A DNA stretch of 62,500 nucleotides from NCBI GenBank assembly GCA_905221605.1, contig CAJNDS010000283.1:1-62500 (forward strand). The letters run 5' to 3'. This document shows, in pieces, positions 7,623 to 16,489 of the stretch. How positions within the stretch are numbered: the stretch's first letter is position 1; every line of letters begins with the position of its first letter. The notes beneath the pieces were generated by a model, which was not told where the DNA came from, did not search any database, and was given only the letters and a program-made list of their open reading frames with translations. Made by a program: the position numbers and the translations under genes. Source of the stretch: Symbiodinium natans (taxonomy: Eukaryota; Sar; Dinophyceae; Suessiales; Symbiodiniaceae).

Positions 7623-7909
7623 TGCGGAGCTGCAATTGGTATTGTAGAAAGGAGTTAGTGTTGGAAGTTGGAAGGGTTAATGAACCCGGTAATCGTATTT
7701 GGCTCAAGATGGGCTTGAACAGAAAGCCACAAGTTCAAAAAGAAGTGCCTGGGTTCTTAGGGTTTGGTAAGGGTGTGGATTCCTTCCCCCTTTCCTTCCC
7801 CCCTGGGTTGCTCTTATCCGTGTTCTTGTTTGTTTCTTGGTTCGATCTGGGAAATATAAGTTCAGGGCGATTAGGGGAGTTGATTTCCTTCCTTGGTTGT
7901 CCCCCCGTA
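7623..7909 (+). repeat. E1 5' LTR
   Basis: Starts TGCGGAGCTGCAATTGG and ends GTTGTCCCCCCGTA. The limits are fixed by comparison with the 3' LTR (16118-16404), by the target duplications and by the primer site that starts at the next base. The first 86 bp are about 87 percent identical to the E2 LTR; the remainder differs, which accounts for the 287 versus 223 bp lengths. Termini are TG...TA rather than the usual TG...CA. Confidence 0.93.
7686..7708 (+). promoter_or_regulatory. Spliced-leader-like motif in the E1 LTR
   Basis: Begins CCGG and ends TTTGGCTCAAG. The last 11 bases equal the 3' end of the dinoflagellate spliced leader, and the 5' CCG also fits. The middle is diverged. The motif ends 86 bp into the LTR, exactly as in E2. 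It could be a copied leader marking the RNA 5' end, or a chance similarity. Confidence 0.4.
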
Positions 7910-7923
7910 GGTTATGAGCCCAA
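7910..7923 (+). promoter_or_regulatory. E1 primer-binding site
   Basis: GGTTATGAGCCCAA starts immediately after the LTR. It is the complement of UUGGGCUCAUAACC, the 5' stem strand plus CAU anticodon loop of eukaryotic initiator tRNA-Met. It does not match a tRNA 3' end. This is the half-tRNA priming arrangement known from Drosophila copia. The identical site occurs in E2. Confidence 0.75.
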
Positions 7924-7975
7924 CTTAGGTTCCCTGCGGTTAAGTGTTCTTTCAAGGTTTTGGGATCAAGAAGCA

Positions 7976-10900
7976 ATGCCTTCTCCGAAGCGATGGCTCC
8001 AACTTGCCTCGGATGGTGGACAAGATGGTGGAGCTGGAAATGGTGCAGCTGAGTATCTGGGTGAAAGATCGGTGTTGGAAGAGGTGATTCCCGACGCTGA
8101 AGTACATCTGGAAGAGGCCTTGGTTGCAGAAAGCCCCAATGCGGGTATGAATCCCAATAGGGATATGGTTAGCAATGCTGAAGCTGAAGGACGTGCTGTT
8201 TCTGTACCGCCAAAGCCTGGTGAAAAAAGGAACTGGGATGCGACTGGTGGCATAGATCGTGAAATGGAGGTGACTGTTTTACGAGTGTTACGCAAACACG
8301 GGTACCAGCCGTCGTCTTCGACTTCGGGTCGAATGGTAGACCAAGAGTCTCAGACCGATCTGATTGGAGAAGTGCTACAAGCGACCAGGAGGCCGTTGAA
8401 CAAGATCAAAAAGGGTCCATCTTCGAGTTCCCAAGGTGGTGGAAGCGGTCACAAACAGAAGGGTGCGGACGGCTTTGAAGCTGCACCTGCTGCTGAATAC
8501 GCCATGGGGGAGGAGGAGATCCTACAGATGGAGGCTGAACGGTTGCGACAGCTGTCGGAAGAAGAGGACGAGATGCGACAGGTTTCTGAAAGGGACGGTT
8601 TTCGGAAAGACGAGCATCTGATCCAAGCGTGTGATGGCACAATGTGGGAATTGCACCTCCATGAAGATGGGAGACAATATTATTACTGCATGGATACGCA
8701 CGAAACCAAGTGGACATTGCCGGTGGTAGGTGAAAAGGTGAAGAGTGACGAGGTGGTTGGGTCTCCTTTGGGCAATGAGCTGGAAATGGAGGCGGCACTG
8801 GATTCTTCATCCTCTACTCCGAAGACTGAGTCTACGAGGGCATTCCAGGGTAGTGTAAATAGTTTAGGTGAAAAAGATTTTTCCTCTACTATCAGGGATA
8901 GCGGTCCTAGGGCTGATGGTGACGCCCCGACCCCGGGTTCTCCTGATGAGGAAGGGATTCCTGGGAACCAAGCCAACATCGCTGGAGCTCAACACCTGGA
9001 TCGGGAAGAAACAGAAGCGCTTTCTGAGGGTGGGGCAGCGATGGAATTGGTGGATCCAGAAGAGAAAGTGCCCAATGAGGTGATCGGAACTGTGTCGGCT
9101 GCAGAAGAGCGAGTGGTGGATGTGGTACCTGTTGTTCAGGAAGGTGGTCCTGGAGATTCGGAGGATGGAGAGAAAAAGTTGTGTGTTACGACTGAGGAGG
9201 TCTCTTCGTTTGGTGCCAAGAATTCTGCCATTCAAGGGGAAAAAGAAGCTTCTGGAATAGCTGGAGAAACGGATGATCTGAAAAATGAGGCCTGGAGCGC
9301 CAATGATGCGCGGGTTGATGCGCCAGATATTACCTGGAGTGCGAAGGAAGCACGGGTTGAGGTGCATGTGGTGGTACGTTCCACGGGCGACTGCAACAAT
9401 GGGGCGCAGGTCTCCGCAGCAGCTGATGATGGAGGTTCACAGGTGGACGCACTGGTGCAACCTGAAGTTAGCAGCGAGGAACGAAATGACAAGGGCTACA
9501 CCGGAGCCAATGAGGCAGCTGTGGTCAATGATGGTGGAAATTCTCCTTTGGAGGCCATGGAACCAAAGGAGCCTGCGGTGGAAGAAAGCGTGCCTGCCGT
9601 GGATGATCGACTCAATTGCCCTGCAGTGGAAGAAGATTTGCCTGCTGCAGAAGGTGAGACAAAGGACGCCAATGATGGGTCCACTCCCATGAAGGGAGAA
9701 GCGTTGCCGTCTGGAAGTTCACCGGAAGTCGACACCGAGCGAACTACAGCAGATGAGGCAAAGCCGTTGGCGGAGAAAAAGGGAGGTCCTGAAATCCAGG
9801 AGCACAAAAAAGATGAGCTTGTGGGACTCGTGGAGCAGGACGAGCAGTGTGACCCAAAGGTGAAGACAAAGGATGCGCCAGGAGCCGATGATACAGAGAT
9901 GGTTTCTGAAGAGCGTGTAAAGAAAGTGCCCCGAGCGGGAGCCTTGGAGTCACCTGGGCCACATTGCTATCAAGAGGGAGATGAGATCATGGGTCTGGTG
10001 CGCTGCATCAATGGGTATGGAGCCTTTTTGGACCATGGGGATATGAATGTATTGATTCCTGCAGAAGGGAACAATGCATATCAGTTCAAGTTTGGTGATA
10101 CTGTCAATGGAACAGTGAAACGAGTGGAAGATGATGGTACCATAATCTTGGACACCTTTCTGGTTTTGGAAGAGGACGTGGAGGACTCTTCTTCGACGCT
10201 GCGGAAGTGGAAACCCAGCGGCTGGAGTACGTGGTGGACGGATTCATGGTATGCTGGTCAATGGTACCAAGATTCCAACGGTCAATGGGACTGGAAACAG
10301 GAGGAAGAGCAATCCGATGAAGAGCTTGTGGTACAGGAGTTGTCTTCTGAAGAACGAAAAGAAAGGCAACTTTATGGAGAAAAGATCTACAAAGCTCTTC
10401 TGGAGAATGGAAATGAAGAGGAAGCCTATGTTGGCAAAATTACTGGGATGCTGTTAGGTCGGCCGATGGAAGATTTACAGGAGTGTGTTGCGGATCAGGC
10501 ATTCCTCAATGCGGAAGCTCGGCGCGCGTATGGCATCTTGCAAAATGATGGTTGGAAGCCTGATGGTACAGAAAGCACAGGCTTGGGGAAGTTAACCACT
10601 TTTTCCCGAAAACAGTACCACAACGCGCTTTTCGAACTGGCATGCAGAAAAAGGAGATTTTCTCGACCAGTTGTGGGTGAAGCGGTGGCAACGGTGCTGA
10701 ATCAAGGGGAAGATGAGTTTTGGAACGCGCTTTGGTTGGACACCAAGCTATTTTTGCAGGAGCTTGATGGTGCAGTGCAATCCATGAGCAAAAGGGAGAA
10801 CAAGCCAATGGAAGCCTACATGGATCCTGAACAGTACAAAAAGGCTTACATGACACCAAAGACGGCGTTGTCACCTGGTTACAGCAAGCTGTGCAGGTTC

Positions 10901-12880
10901 TTCAATAAGGGAAGGTGTCGCAATGGCGATGGGTGTCCCTATGAGCATCGTCGGTACGGTGAAGGTTGGCCAGAAGGGGGGTCAACTGATCCAAAGAATA
11001 GCCAAGAAGCTGATGATGAGGACGGGAACATCGGTGACCCTCCCACAGAGGAAGGTACAGTGGATGAGGCACAGCAGGAGCGGGAGGATTTAGCCTTCCG
11101 GGCCAAGTACAATTTTGGCAAAGGTGCATCAAAGGGTGAGCCTACGTCAGGTGAGCCAAAAGGTCGGCTGTGTCTGTATTACAATCAAGGTGGTTGTAAA
11201 TATGGGACTGCATGCAGGTACCTTCACAACGATGATGTAGCATTGGAAGGGACTTGGGAGCCCGGCAAAGCTTGGGACAATGCTTCCAGGAAGTCACTAA
11301 GGGACGCAGGGTTCCACCATTGCTGTTTCGATTATTACCTCAGAGGACGTTGCCGGAAAGGGTTAAATTTCTGCAAGTACTCCCATGACGAGATGTCAGA
11401 GGAGCGGTTGTCGCTCCTGAAACACTTGGTACAGGTGGCCAATCAGGTCCGGTTTGAAAAAGAGAGAGGATGGGAGCTTACGGATAGAAGCACTTTTCAG
11501 CCACCTGCGAGTGGGGGAGCTGAATCTTCCTCATCCTCGGCACCAAAAGCGCTGCAAATGACCAATGTGTCACAAAAAGATGGTGAAAAAGGTATTCTGG
11601 ATGAAGTAGAAGCTGATGAGCAAAAGAATTCGGTGGCTGCATCCACTAGTACTCAGCTTCACAATCCGGAGGAGCCGATTGAAAATTGGATGGCTCGCAA
11701 CGCACACCTGTGGGTGTATACCCCTCATGTAAGTGAGGTGATGATTACGCTTGGTGTGACCAATGTGTCGGACTTGCAAGAGTTCATCTTTGTGGAAGAT
11801 TTGGTTGACAAAGGGATCAACAAAGTGACCGCATGCAAAATTCTGCAATTGGTGGGTGAGGTCCGATATCGACCGGGAGGACCGGAAAAGGCAGTTCCGT
11901 CTGATGCATCTGTACGGGTACAACAATCTTCTGGGAACAAAGGGACTGGAAGAGCGGCGGTGCGAACCCTCACTCAGGTGCGTGAAGCTGAAGACTCCGG
12001 TGCAAAAACTATGCCGAGAGGTTCCTATCGGGAGCTTTTTGATAAGGTCAGGTACCGTGATGGTTGGACGCTTGCGCAGAGGTCTCCGTTGTGCGTACAG
12101 AAGCTGCGGTTGGTGGGAGTTGGAATGCCGCCGGTGAATCCACCAACGAAAAAGTATCGGTCAAGATCAAACCCTGTAAGAAGGGGAAGGCCCTTGCTGG
12201 ACAAAAAACAGGTGCGACAGGTGCCACGATCTCGGTCACAACGACGAGTGCAACTGGCGGAAGTGGTGGAAAAACCGAAGCCACTGGAGCCGGTGAAACC
12301 TCGTGGTGGTTTGTCGTATCCATTCAGCAGAGCGTGGGCAGATGTGGTGGATGATGATGACCAGGCGGAGGCTTTGGTCTCGTATGCCGCTTCCTCAAGC
12401 GATTCAAGCGAGGAGGAGACCAATGCGGTACAACGCCTGAAGGAACTCTTTTTGCAAGAAAGGGATTCGTGGAGAACTGCGAGTCGTGGCAATGTTCCAC
12501 AAAGTGGTTCTTCAGGCTCCAATGCTGGGCCGAAAAAATCGGTTCACCTTGGCGAAGGGCGCGACAAAGCGTCGCGGGGGGAGACCCGCCAAGAAGTGAC
12601 TTCTCAAGTTTTTTCGCTACCACAACCTTCTCGTCGAGCTGAACGGTCTCAAAAAAGAACAAGGGATGGTTCAGTTATGGTTGGTTCGCTGGCGGTGGGC
12701 TCCACGGATGAGGTTTTACCTGGGCTCAAGTTCTTCCTGGGCATGAAGTGGCTGGACAGGAGACGGCGCCGGAAGGAGCAGTACAGATTTCTGGCGAGGA
12801 GACCGACCAAAAAGAAGGAGAAGGCGGGAGCAATGATCTCCGTGGTAATGATGCGAAGATGTTGGATGGTGGTCCGGTGA
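7976..12880 (+). CDS. E1 ORF1: large RNA-binding, Gag-like protein
   Basis: The start is set at the ATG at 7976; the frame stays open upstream through the LTR, but an initiator there would use an A from the flanking DNA. The 1,634-residue product has a WW-type module (about residues 224-249: W, GRQYYY, ETKW, P) and a very acidic central region. An S1-type RNA-binding domain follows (about 668-728, with GLVRCINGYGAFLDHG). Three CCCH zinc fingers lie at about 973-991, 1066-1084 and 1116-1137, mostly C-x7-C-x5-C-x3-H. A SAM/helix-hairpin-like helical domain lies at about 1236-1293 and a basic Arg/Ser-rich tail closes the protein. No protease, integrase or polymerase motif. The likely role is binding and packaging the element RNA, inferred from domains and from its Gag position. 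The frame is intact over 4.9 kb, which argues for recent selection. Base composition is lower in GC than host exons. Confidence 0.8.
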   Translation: MPSPKRWLQLASDGGQDGGAGNGAAEYLGERSVLEEVIPDAEVHLEEALVAESPNAGMNPNRDMVSNAEAEGRAVSVPPKPGEKRNWDATGGIDREMEVTVLRVLRKHGYQPSSSTSGRMVDQESQTDLIGEVLQATRRPLNKIKKGPSSSSQGGGSGHKQKGADGFEAAPAAEYAMGEEEILQMEAERLRQLSEEEDEMRQVSERDGFRKDEHLIQACDGTMWELHLHEDGRQYYYCMDTHETKWTLPVVGEKVKSDEVVGSPLGNELEMEAALDSSSSTPKTESTRAFQGSVNSLGEKDFSSTIRDSGPRADGDAPTPGSPDEEGIPGNQANIAGAQHLDREETEALSEGGAAMELVDPEEKVPNEVIGTVSAAEERVVDVVPVVQEGGPGDSEDGEKKLCVTTEEVSSFGAKNSAIQGEKEASGIAGETDDLKNEAWSANDARVDAPDITWSAKEARVEVHVVVRSTGDCNNGAQVSAAADDGGSQVDALVQPEVSSEERNDKGYTGANEAAVVNDGGNSPLEAMEPKEPAVEESVPAVDDRLNCPAVEEDLPAAEGETKDANDGSTPMKGEALPSGSSPEVDTERTTADEAKPLAEKKGGPEIQEHKKDELVGLVEQDEQCDPKVKTKDAPGADDTEMVSEERVKKVPRAGALESPGPHCYQEGDEIMGLVRCINGYGAFLDHGDMNVLIPAEGNNAYQFKFGDTVNGTVKRVEDDGTIILDTFLVLEEDVEDSSSTLRKWKPSGWSTWWTDSWYAGQWYQDSNGQWDWKQEEEQSDEELVVQELSSEERKERQLYGEKIYKALLENGNEEEAYVGKITGMLLGRPMEDLQECVADQAFLNAEARRAYGILQNDGWKPDGTESTGLGKLTTFSRKQYHNALFELACRKRRFSRPVVGEAVATVLNQGEDEFWNALWLDTKLFLQELDGAVQSMSKRENKPMEAYMDPEQYKKAYMTPKTALSPGYSKLCRFFNKGRCRNGDGCPYEHRRYGEGWPEGGSTDPKNSQEADDEDGNIGDPPTEEGTVDEAQQEREDLAFRAKYNFGKGASKGEPTSGEPKGRLCLYYNQGGCKYGTACRYLHNDDVALEGTWEPGKAWDNASRKSLRDAGFHHCCFDYYLRGRCRKGLNFCKYSHDEMSEERLSLLKHLVQVANQVRFEKERGWELTDRSTFQPPASGGAESSSSSAPKALQMTNVSQKDGEKGILDEVEADEQKNSVAASTSTQLHNPEEPIENWMARNAHLWVYTPHVSEVMITLGVTNVSDLQEFIFVEDLVDKGINKVTACKILQLVGEVRYRPGGPEKAVPSDASVRVQQSSGNKGTGRAAVRTLTQVREAEDSGAKTMPRGSYRELFDKVRYRDGWTLAQRSPLCVQKLRLVGVGMPPVNPPTKKYRSRSNPVRRGRPLLDKKQVRQVPRSRSQRRVQLAEVVEKPKPLEPVKPRGGLSYPFSRAWADVVDDDDQAEALVSYAASSSDSSEEETNAVQRLKELFLQERDSWRTASRGNVPQSGSSGSNAGPKKSVHLGEGRDKASRGETRQEVTSQVFSLPQPSRRAERSQKRTRDGSVMVGSLAVGSTDEVLPGLKFFLGMKWLDRRRRRKEQYRFLARRPTKKKEKAGAMISVVMMRRCWMVVR

Positions 12881-15747
12881 GGAGTGACCTTCAGCAATTG
12901 CTGGTGAAAGGCCTTCTGACTCGAATTTATTGGAAGGTTGCAGTTGGCAAGTTGCCAATGGGGCAAAGAGATTGCCAAAAAGGGTCCAATAAGATGGATC
13001 GAAATTTGGTTATTAGCATGTCATCCGAGGGTGCAAGCGAACAGGATGAGAACCTGGCACTGGAGGACGATGCTGATCAGTCAATGGGAGACGGTGCAAT
13101 GGTTATGGTGTATGATCCAGGAACGCTGATCCAGTCGCCAACAACTGATTGGGTTATGCGTCGCGGTCTGACCGATCGTACCGTCTGGCCAGCAATGGCG
13201 CACCTGGCACAGAGGATATGTGCTGAAATGGTTCAAGTGGATGAAATGAATGCCCAGCTAGGGACTGGAACACTCCTTTTTCAAAGGAGAGATCAAGGAC
13301 ATTATACTGACCTGCATCATTCGTTCCATGACAACCCGTGCTTGCCGGCGGTGGGGAATTACCCTCTTTCGGTGATGGGTACCTTGTTGTCTCCTGGTCT
13401 GGAAGGGGAATTCAAGAATACGGACAAGTTTGGTACTGCTATGGAGGCAATTGCCTATGATTGGAGCCGCAGTCCAGGCATGGAAGTTCATATTGAACTT
13501 ATGGCGAGGGTAGCCAAAATGGTTCACCCATTCCTGAATCTGGGAGCACAAGGGTCGGTGATGGTTTCAGAATTTCTCTGGCAGCGCGGGAGGGCTCGGT
13601 TGATGGAGTTTCTTCAAGCGGCGACTTGTGCGGACCAATTGGAGGCTCTCTGGAGAAGGATGGACGACGATGCGGATGAGGAGGTGGATCCTTCGACAGC
13701 GATGCTGGAAGTTCTTGGACTAGAGGATGCGGTGCTTGATCAAGGGAACAATGAATCCCTTATTCCCATTGAAGATGCTGGAGGTGAGACAAGCGGTGAC
13801 ACTGGAGGGAAGGGCAAAGCGCCAGAAGTTTCTCCGGAAGAGGAGAAATCCAGTGGGTCATCCAGACTGGCGGACACAAGGATTTTCTTGTGGTCAGTGT
13901 ACTCCCGCGTGGCTTCGAATTTCTCTATGCAGGACCGCACTACTGGTAAGATCTTTGACAGCACCAAAGGATATCCTGGTGAAGGACCAAACAATGATGA
14001 CAATCCTTCCTCTAAGGGGAACTTTCCCTGGATTTCAGAAGACTACCTTGACGAAGTGGTGTCAAAAAAGATGGAAAGGTCTTCAGAGATGGATGGGTTT
14101 GTTCCGGGAAGTGAGGGATCATTGGAAAAGGTAGAGGTGGAGAATGTCACTGCCTCTAAAATTCTTATGGCTCTTTGGAAGAAGGGACATAGAGTTGGGT
14201 TTAGAAGGTTGCGTCGTTTGAATGCATCTGGATGCAAGGTTGGAGCAATGAAACGTCCAATCAAAAGGGTGCAGAAGATGTTCAATGTTTTTGGATCGTC
14301 TCAGCATGGCTCAGGAGTTGGCGGAAAACCGATCATGAAGGTGGTAGGACCAAGGCCAGGTTTTCCAGCTGTACTCCAAGCACCAAATACTGATAGCACG
14401 TCGGGTGAAGGGAGCAGTCCCCAGGTACATGGCAATGTTCATGTAGAGCACAGTCGCCCTATGGACCGGTATGAGGCAGAGCGCTTGGAGAAGAGGAAGA
14501 AGGGTTTCTGCTATTGGTTTGGCAAAGGGAAAGATCGCTGCAAATTTGGTGACGACTGCAAATTCATCCATTCCGAAGATGATGTGGTGCTACATTCATA
14601 TTGGTGCAAATACTATGTGGCAGGGAGAGAATGTTTCGCTGGAAAGGATTGTGGGTTCTCGCATGATGCAACTGGTGTGAGGTGCGTCCAGTTTGCTCGG
14701 TCTGGGAAGTGTCGATTTGGTGACAGGTGTGTCTTCGAGCATGGTGTTCCGTTGGAAAAACAGAGGCCAAGGTCTCCAAGGACGCCCCCAAGGGATGGTC
14801 CAAGGAGAAAGTCTGGTGCAAATGGTGGAGAAAAGGAGATCCCTCCTGAACAGTTCGATGATGATGAGGAGGATTTTATGGTTTATGACGAAGAGACCAA
14901 GATGACGGAACTGTTGATGGAGGCGATTTCATTTCTCTCCGGTGGCAAGCCAGATTTGGCTCGTGCAGAGGCGGACCCATTGTTCAAACTCCTGAAGTTC
15001 ACTGGAGATGCTGACCAAATGGATCAAGTATGGGTTTCGTGGACCACTGAAATGTTGTCAGTGCTGGAACTTCTCGAAGTAGTGAAGTCGTATGATGTTT
15101 CGCTCGCGGAGGTGGAAGAATGGGTCAATGACCTGAGGATATGGTATGAGCGAGCCAATTTGGGAGAAGAAAAGGATCCCAAAAAAGGGAAAAAGAGGTC
15201 CCTAGAAGGGGAGTCCAGCAAAGATATTCCTGCCGAAAAAGAAGTGGTTGAGACTTCGGAGACGGAGGTTGCCGTTGAGGAGGAGAAGAAAAAGGTAAAA
15301 AAGAAGAGGAAAGCTGCAGCTATCGAAGATCCTTACACTCTCATGGTTCCAAAGCCGAAGAAGATGCCGACGATCATTGAGAAGGGTGGATCAACATCCA
15401 ATGTGGTGGCTTCTGCAGTGGAAAAATCCTCGAAGACGCGCACAAAGTCAAATGTCGGTGGAAAGACAAAGAAGAAGGAGAAAAGTCAGAGTCCCAAAAA
15501 AGAAGAGGTGGTAATGGTGCAAGATCCTGAGGAAAAGGATCGTCCATCCGATGCGGAGGCACCAGGGTCTGCCAATGCGAATGAAGAGCTGGGTCAATCT
15601 TGCCAGGCGATTGAGGACGCAAAGAGAGAAGGATTGGTATCCTCAATTCAAAGGGGCATACAGGATCCTATTCTTACGATTTCGGACCTGGAGTATATTC
15701 TGCTGCAACTTCACCTCAAGATTGCCAACAATCGGAAAAAGAAGTGA
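12748..15747 (+). CDS. E1 ORF2: CCCH zinc-finger protein
   Basis: Overlaps ORF1 by 133 bp in the -1 frame. The open frame has no ATG at its start (GTG at 12748; first ATG at 12859). It is therefore expressed either by -1 frameshifting from ORF1 or by separate initiation. The region before the fingers includes an unrecognised helical domain (about residues 130-310). Three CCCH fingers follow at about 588-608, 620-639 and 646-665 (spacings C-x8/9-C-x5-C-x3-H), spaced like tandem RNA-binding fingers. An acidic segment, a helical part and a long Lys/Glu-rich coiled tail (about 810-930) complete it. No enzyme motif is visible. By analogy it could be a nucleocapsid-like partner of ORF1. The function is inferred from the domains only. 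Confidence 0.75.
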   Translation: MAGQETAPEGAVQISGEETDQKEGEGGSNDLRGNDAKMLDGGPVRSDLQQLLVKGLLTRIYWKVAVGKLPMGQRDCQKGSNKMDRNLVISMSSEGASEQDENLALEDDADQSMGDGAMVMVYDPGTLIQSPTTDWVMRRGLTDRTVWPAMAHLAQRICAEMVQVDEMNAQLGTGTLLFQRRDQGHYTDLHHSFHDNPCLPAVGNYPLSVMGTLLSPGLEGEFKNTDKFGTAMEAIAYDWSRSPGMEVHIELMARVAKMVHPFLNLGAQGSVMVSEFLWQRGRARLMEFLQAATCADQLEALWRRMDDDADEEVDPSTAMLEVLGLEDAVLDQGNNESLIPIEDAGGETSGDTGGKGKAPEVSPEEEKSSGSSRLADTRIFLWSVYSRVASNFSMQDRTTGKIFDSTKGYPGEGPNNDDNPSSKGNFPWISEDYLDEVVSKKMERSSEMDGFVPGSEGSLEKVEVENVTASKILMALWKKGHRVGFRRLRRLNASGCKVGAMKRPIKRVQKMFNVFGSSQHGSGVGGKPIMKVVGPRPGFPAVLQAPNTDSTSGEGSSPQVHGNVHVEHSRPMDRYEAERLEKRKKGFCYWFGKGKDRCKFGDDCKFIHSEDDVVLHSYWCKYYVAGRECFAGKDCGFSHDATGVRCVQFARSGKCRFGDRCVFEHGVPLEKQRPRSPRTPPRDGPRRKSGANGGEKEIPPEQFDDDEEDFMVYDEETKMTELLMEAISFLSGGKPDLARAEADPLFKLLKFTGDADQMDQVWVSWTTEMLSVLELLEVVKSYDVSLAEVEEWVNDLRIWYERANLGEEKDPKKGKKRSLEGESSKDIPAEKEVVETSETEVAVEEEKKKVKKKRKAAAIEDPYTLMVPKPKKMPTIIEKGGSTSNVVASAVEKSSKTRTKSNVGGKTKKKEKSQSPKKEEVVMVQDPEEKDRPSDAEAPGSANANEELGQSCQAIEDAKREGLVSSIQRGIQDPILTISDLEYILLQLHLKIANNRKKK
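12800..12820 (+). promoter_or_regulatory. Candidate slippery A-run in the ORF1/ORF2 overlap
   Basis: In the ORF1 frame the codons read ACC AAA AAG AAG, giving C-AAA-AAG around an A5 run (12809-12813). This is close to, but not, the canonical X-XXY-YYZ -1 slippery heptamer. An A5 run in the same phase (C-AAA-AAT) lies at the E2 ORF B/C junction. Confidence 0.25.
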
Positions 15748-16117
15748 TTGGATGGTATGGATGAAGGGATGGTTTTTCTCTTTCTGGAGACCGGTGCGCT
15801 GGAACAGCCAATGTGCTGACAATGTGGTGGTTACTATTAAGGGTATGGAAATCCCTGATAGTAGGAGTCAGTAGCTTTTCGCGTAGCGAAGACCACGGTT
15901 TGTGGTGAAGAAGGCCAAGGAGTCTTCAGTGATGAGAGGATCAAGGTGAAAAAAGATTCTCTATGGGTAGTAGGTTAGCCAATGTGCTATAATTCCGTCC
16001 TGGAAGACGTTAAACCACAATTTGCATTTCAAGCAGCTGGCTGCTGCCGTAATGGCAGTTTTTGGCCAAAAGATCTGCATCTCCAATGTGTCCTAGGAAA
16101 TCCTAGGACAGGGGGAG
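15748..16117 (+). promoter_or_regulatory. E1 3' untranslated region and polypurine tract
   Basis: Positions 15997-16117 are strongly similar to E2 59705-59824. Both contain GTCCTGGAAGACG, AAGCAGCTGGCTGCTGCC and the repeat-palindrome TCCTAGGAAATCCTAGGA (16091-16108). The block ends in the polypurine tract AGGACAGGGGGAG immediately before the 3' LTR. Conservation between elements whose ORFs differ points to cis-acting roles such as plus-strand priming and packaging. Confidence 0.75.
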
Positions 16118-16404
16118 TGCGGAGCTGCAATTGGTATTGTAGAAAGGAGTTAGTGTTGGAAGTTGGAAGGGTTAATGAACCCGGTAATCGTATTTGGCTC
16201 AAGATGGGCTTGAACAGAAAGCCACAAGTTCAAAAAGAAGTGCCTGGGTTCTTAGGGTTTGGTAAGGGTGTGGATTCCTTCCCCCTTTCCTTCCCCCCTG
16301 GGTTGCTCTTATCCGTGTTCTTGGTTGTTTCTTGGTTCGATCTGGGAAATATAAGTTCAGGGCGATTAGGGGAGTTGATTTCCTTCCTTGGTTGTCCCCC
16401 CGTA
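16118..16404 (+). repeat. E1 3' LTR
   Basis: 287 bp, identical to the 5' LTR except G at 16324 where the 5' copy has T (7829). It contains the second copy of the spliced-leader-like motif at 16181-16203. It is followed by the CCCTA duplication and more CCCTAAA repeat. Confidence 0.93.
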
Positions 16405-16489
16405 CCCTAAACCCTAAACTCTAAACCCTAAACCCTAAACCTAAACCCTAAACCCTAAACCCTAAACCTTAAACCCTAAACCCTAAACC
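16405..16489. repeat. CCCTAAA array on the 3' side of E1
   Basis: Continuation of the telomere-like run into which E1 inserted. It ends at the next exon-like island. Confidence 0.85.

Larger units (their letters stand above)
7618..16409 (+). mobile_element. E1: non-autonomous LTR retrotransposon, two long ORFs
   Basis: Complete LTR element (7623-16404, 8,782 bp) flanked by 5-bp duplications CCCTA at 7618-7622 and 16405-16409. It has 287-bp LTRs differing at one base (T at 7829, G at 16324), a primer-binding site, a polypurine tract and two intact overlapping ORFs of 1,634 and about 960-999 residues. Neither ORF contains the retropepsin D-S/T-G, the integrase HHCC or DDE, or the YVDD reverse transcriptase motif. 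Its LTR ends, primer site, 3' untranslated block and polypurine tract match those of E2, so enzymes from an E2-like element could mobilise it. It lies in a CCCTAAA run between exon-like islands at 7350-7461 and 16490-16611. Near-identical LTRs mean a recent insertion. Confidence 0.9.

Noticed and set aside
7622-7975. The LTR-encoded N-terminal 118 residues as part of the native ORF1 protein
   Set aside because: The initiator uses one base of flanking DNA, and the 3' LTR shows the same open reading without being a gene. The ATG at 7976 follows the primer site and is a more likely start.
7976-15747. E1 ORFs as ordinary host genes for zinc-finger proteins
   Set aside because: They lie exactly between a primer-binding site and a polypurine tract inside matched LTRs with target duplications, lack introns and have a base composition unlike the host exon islands.
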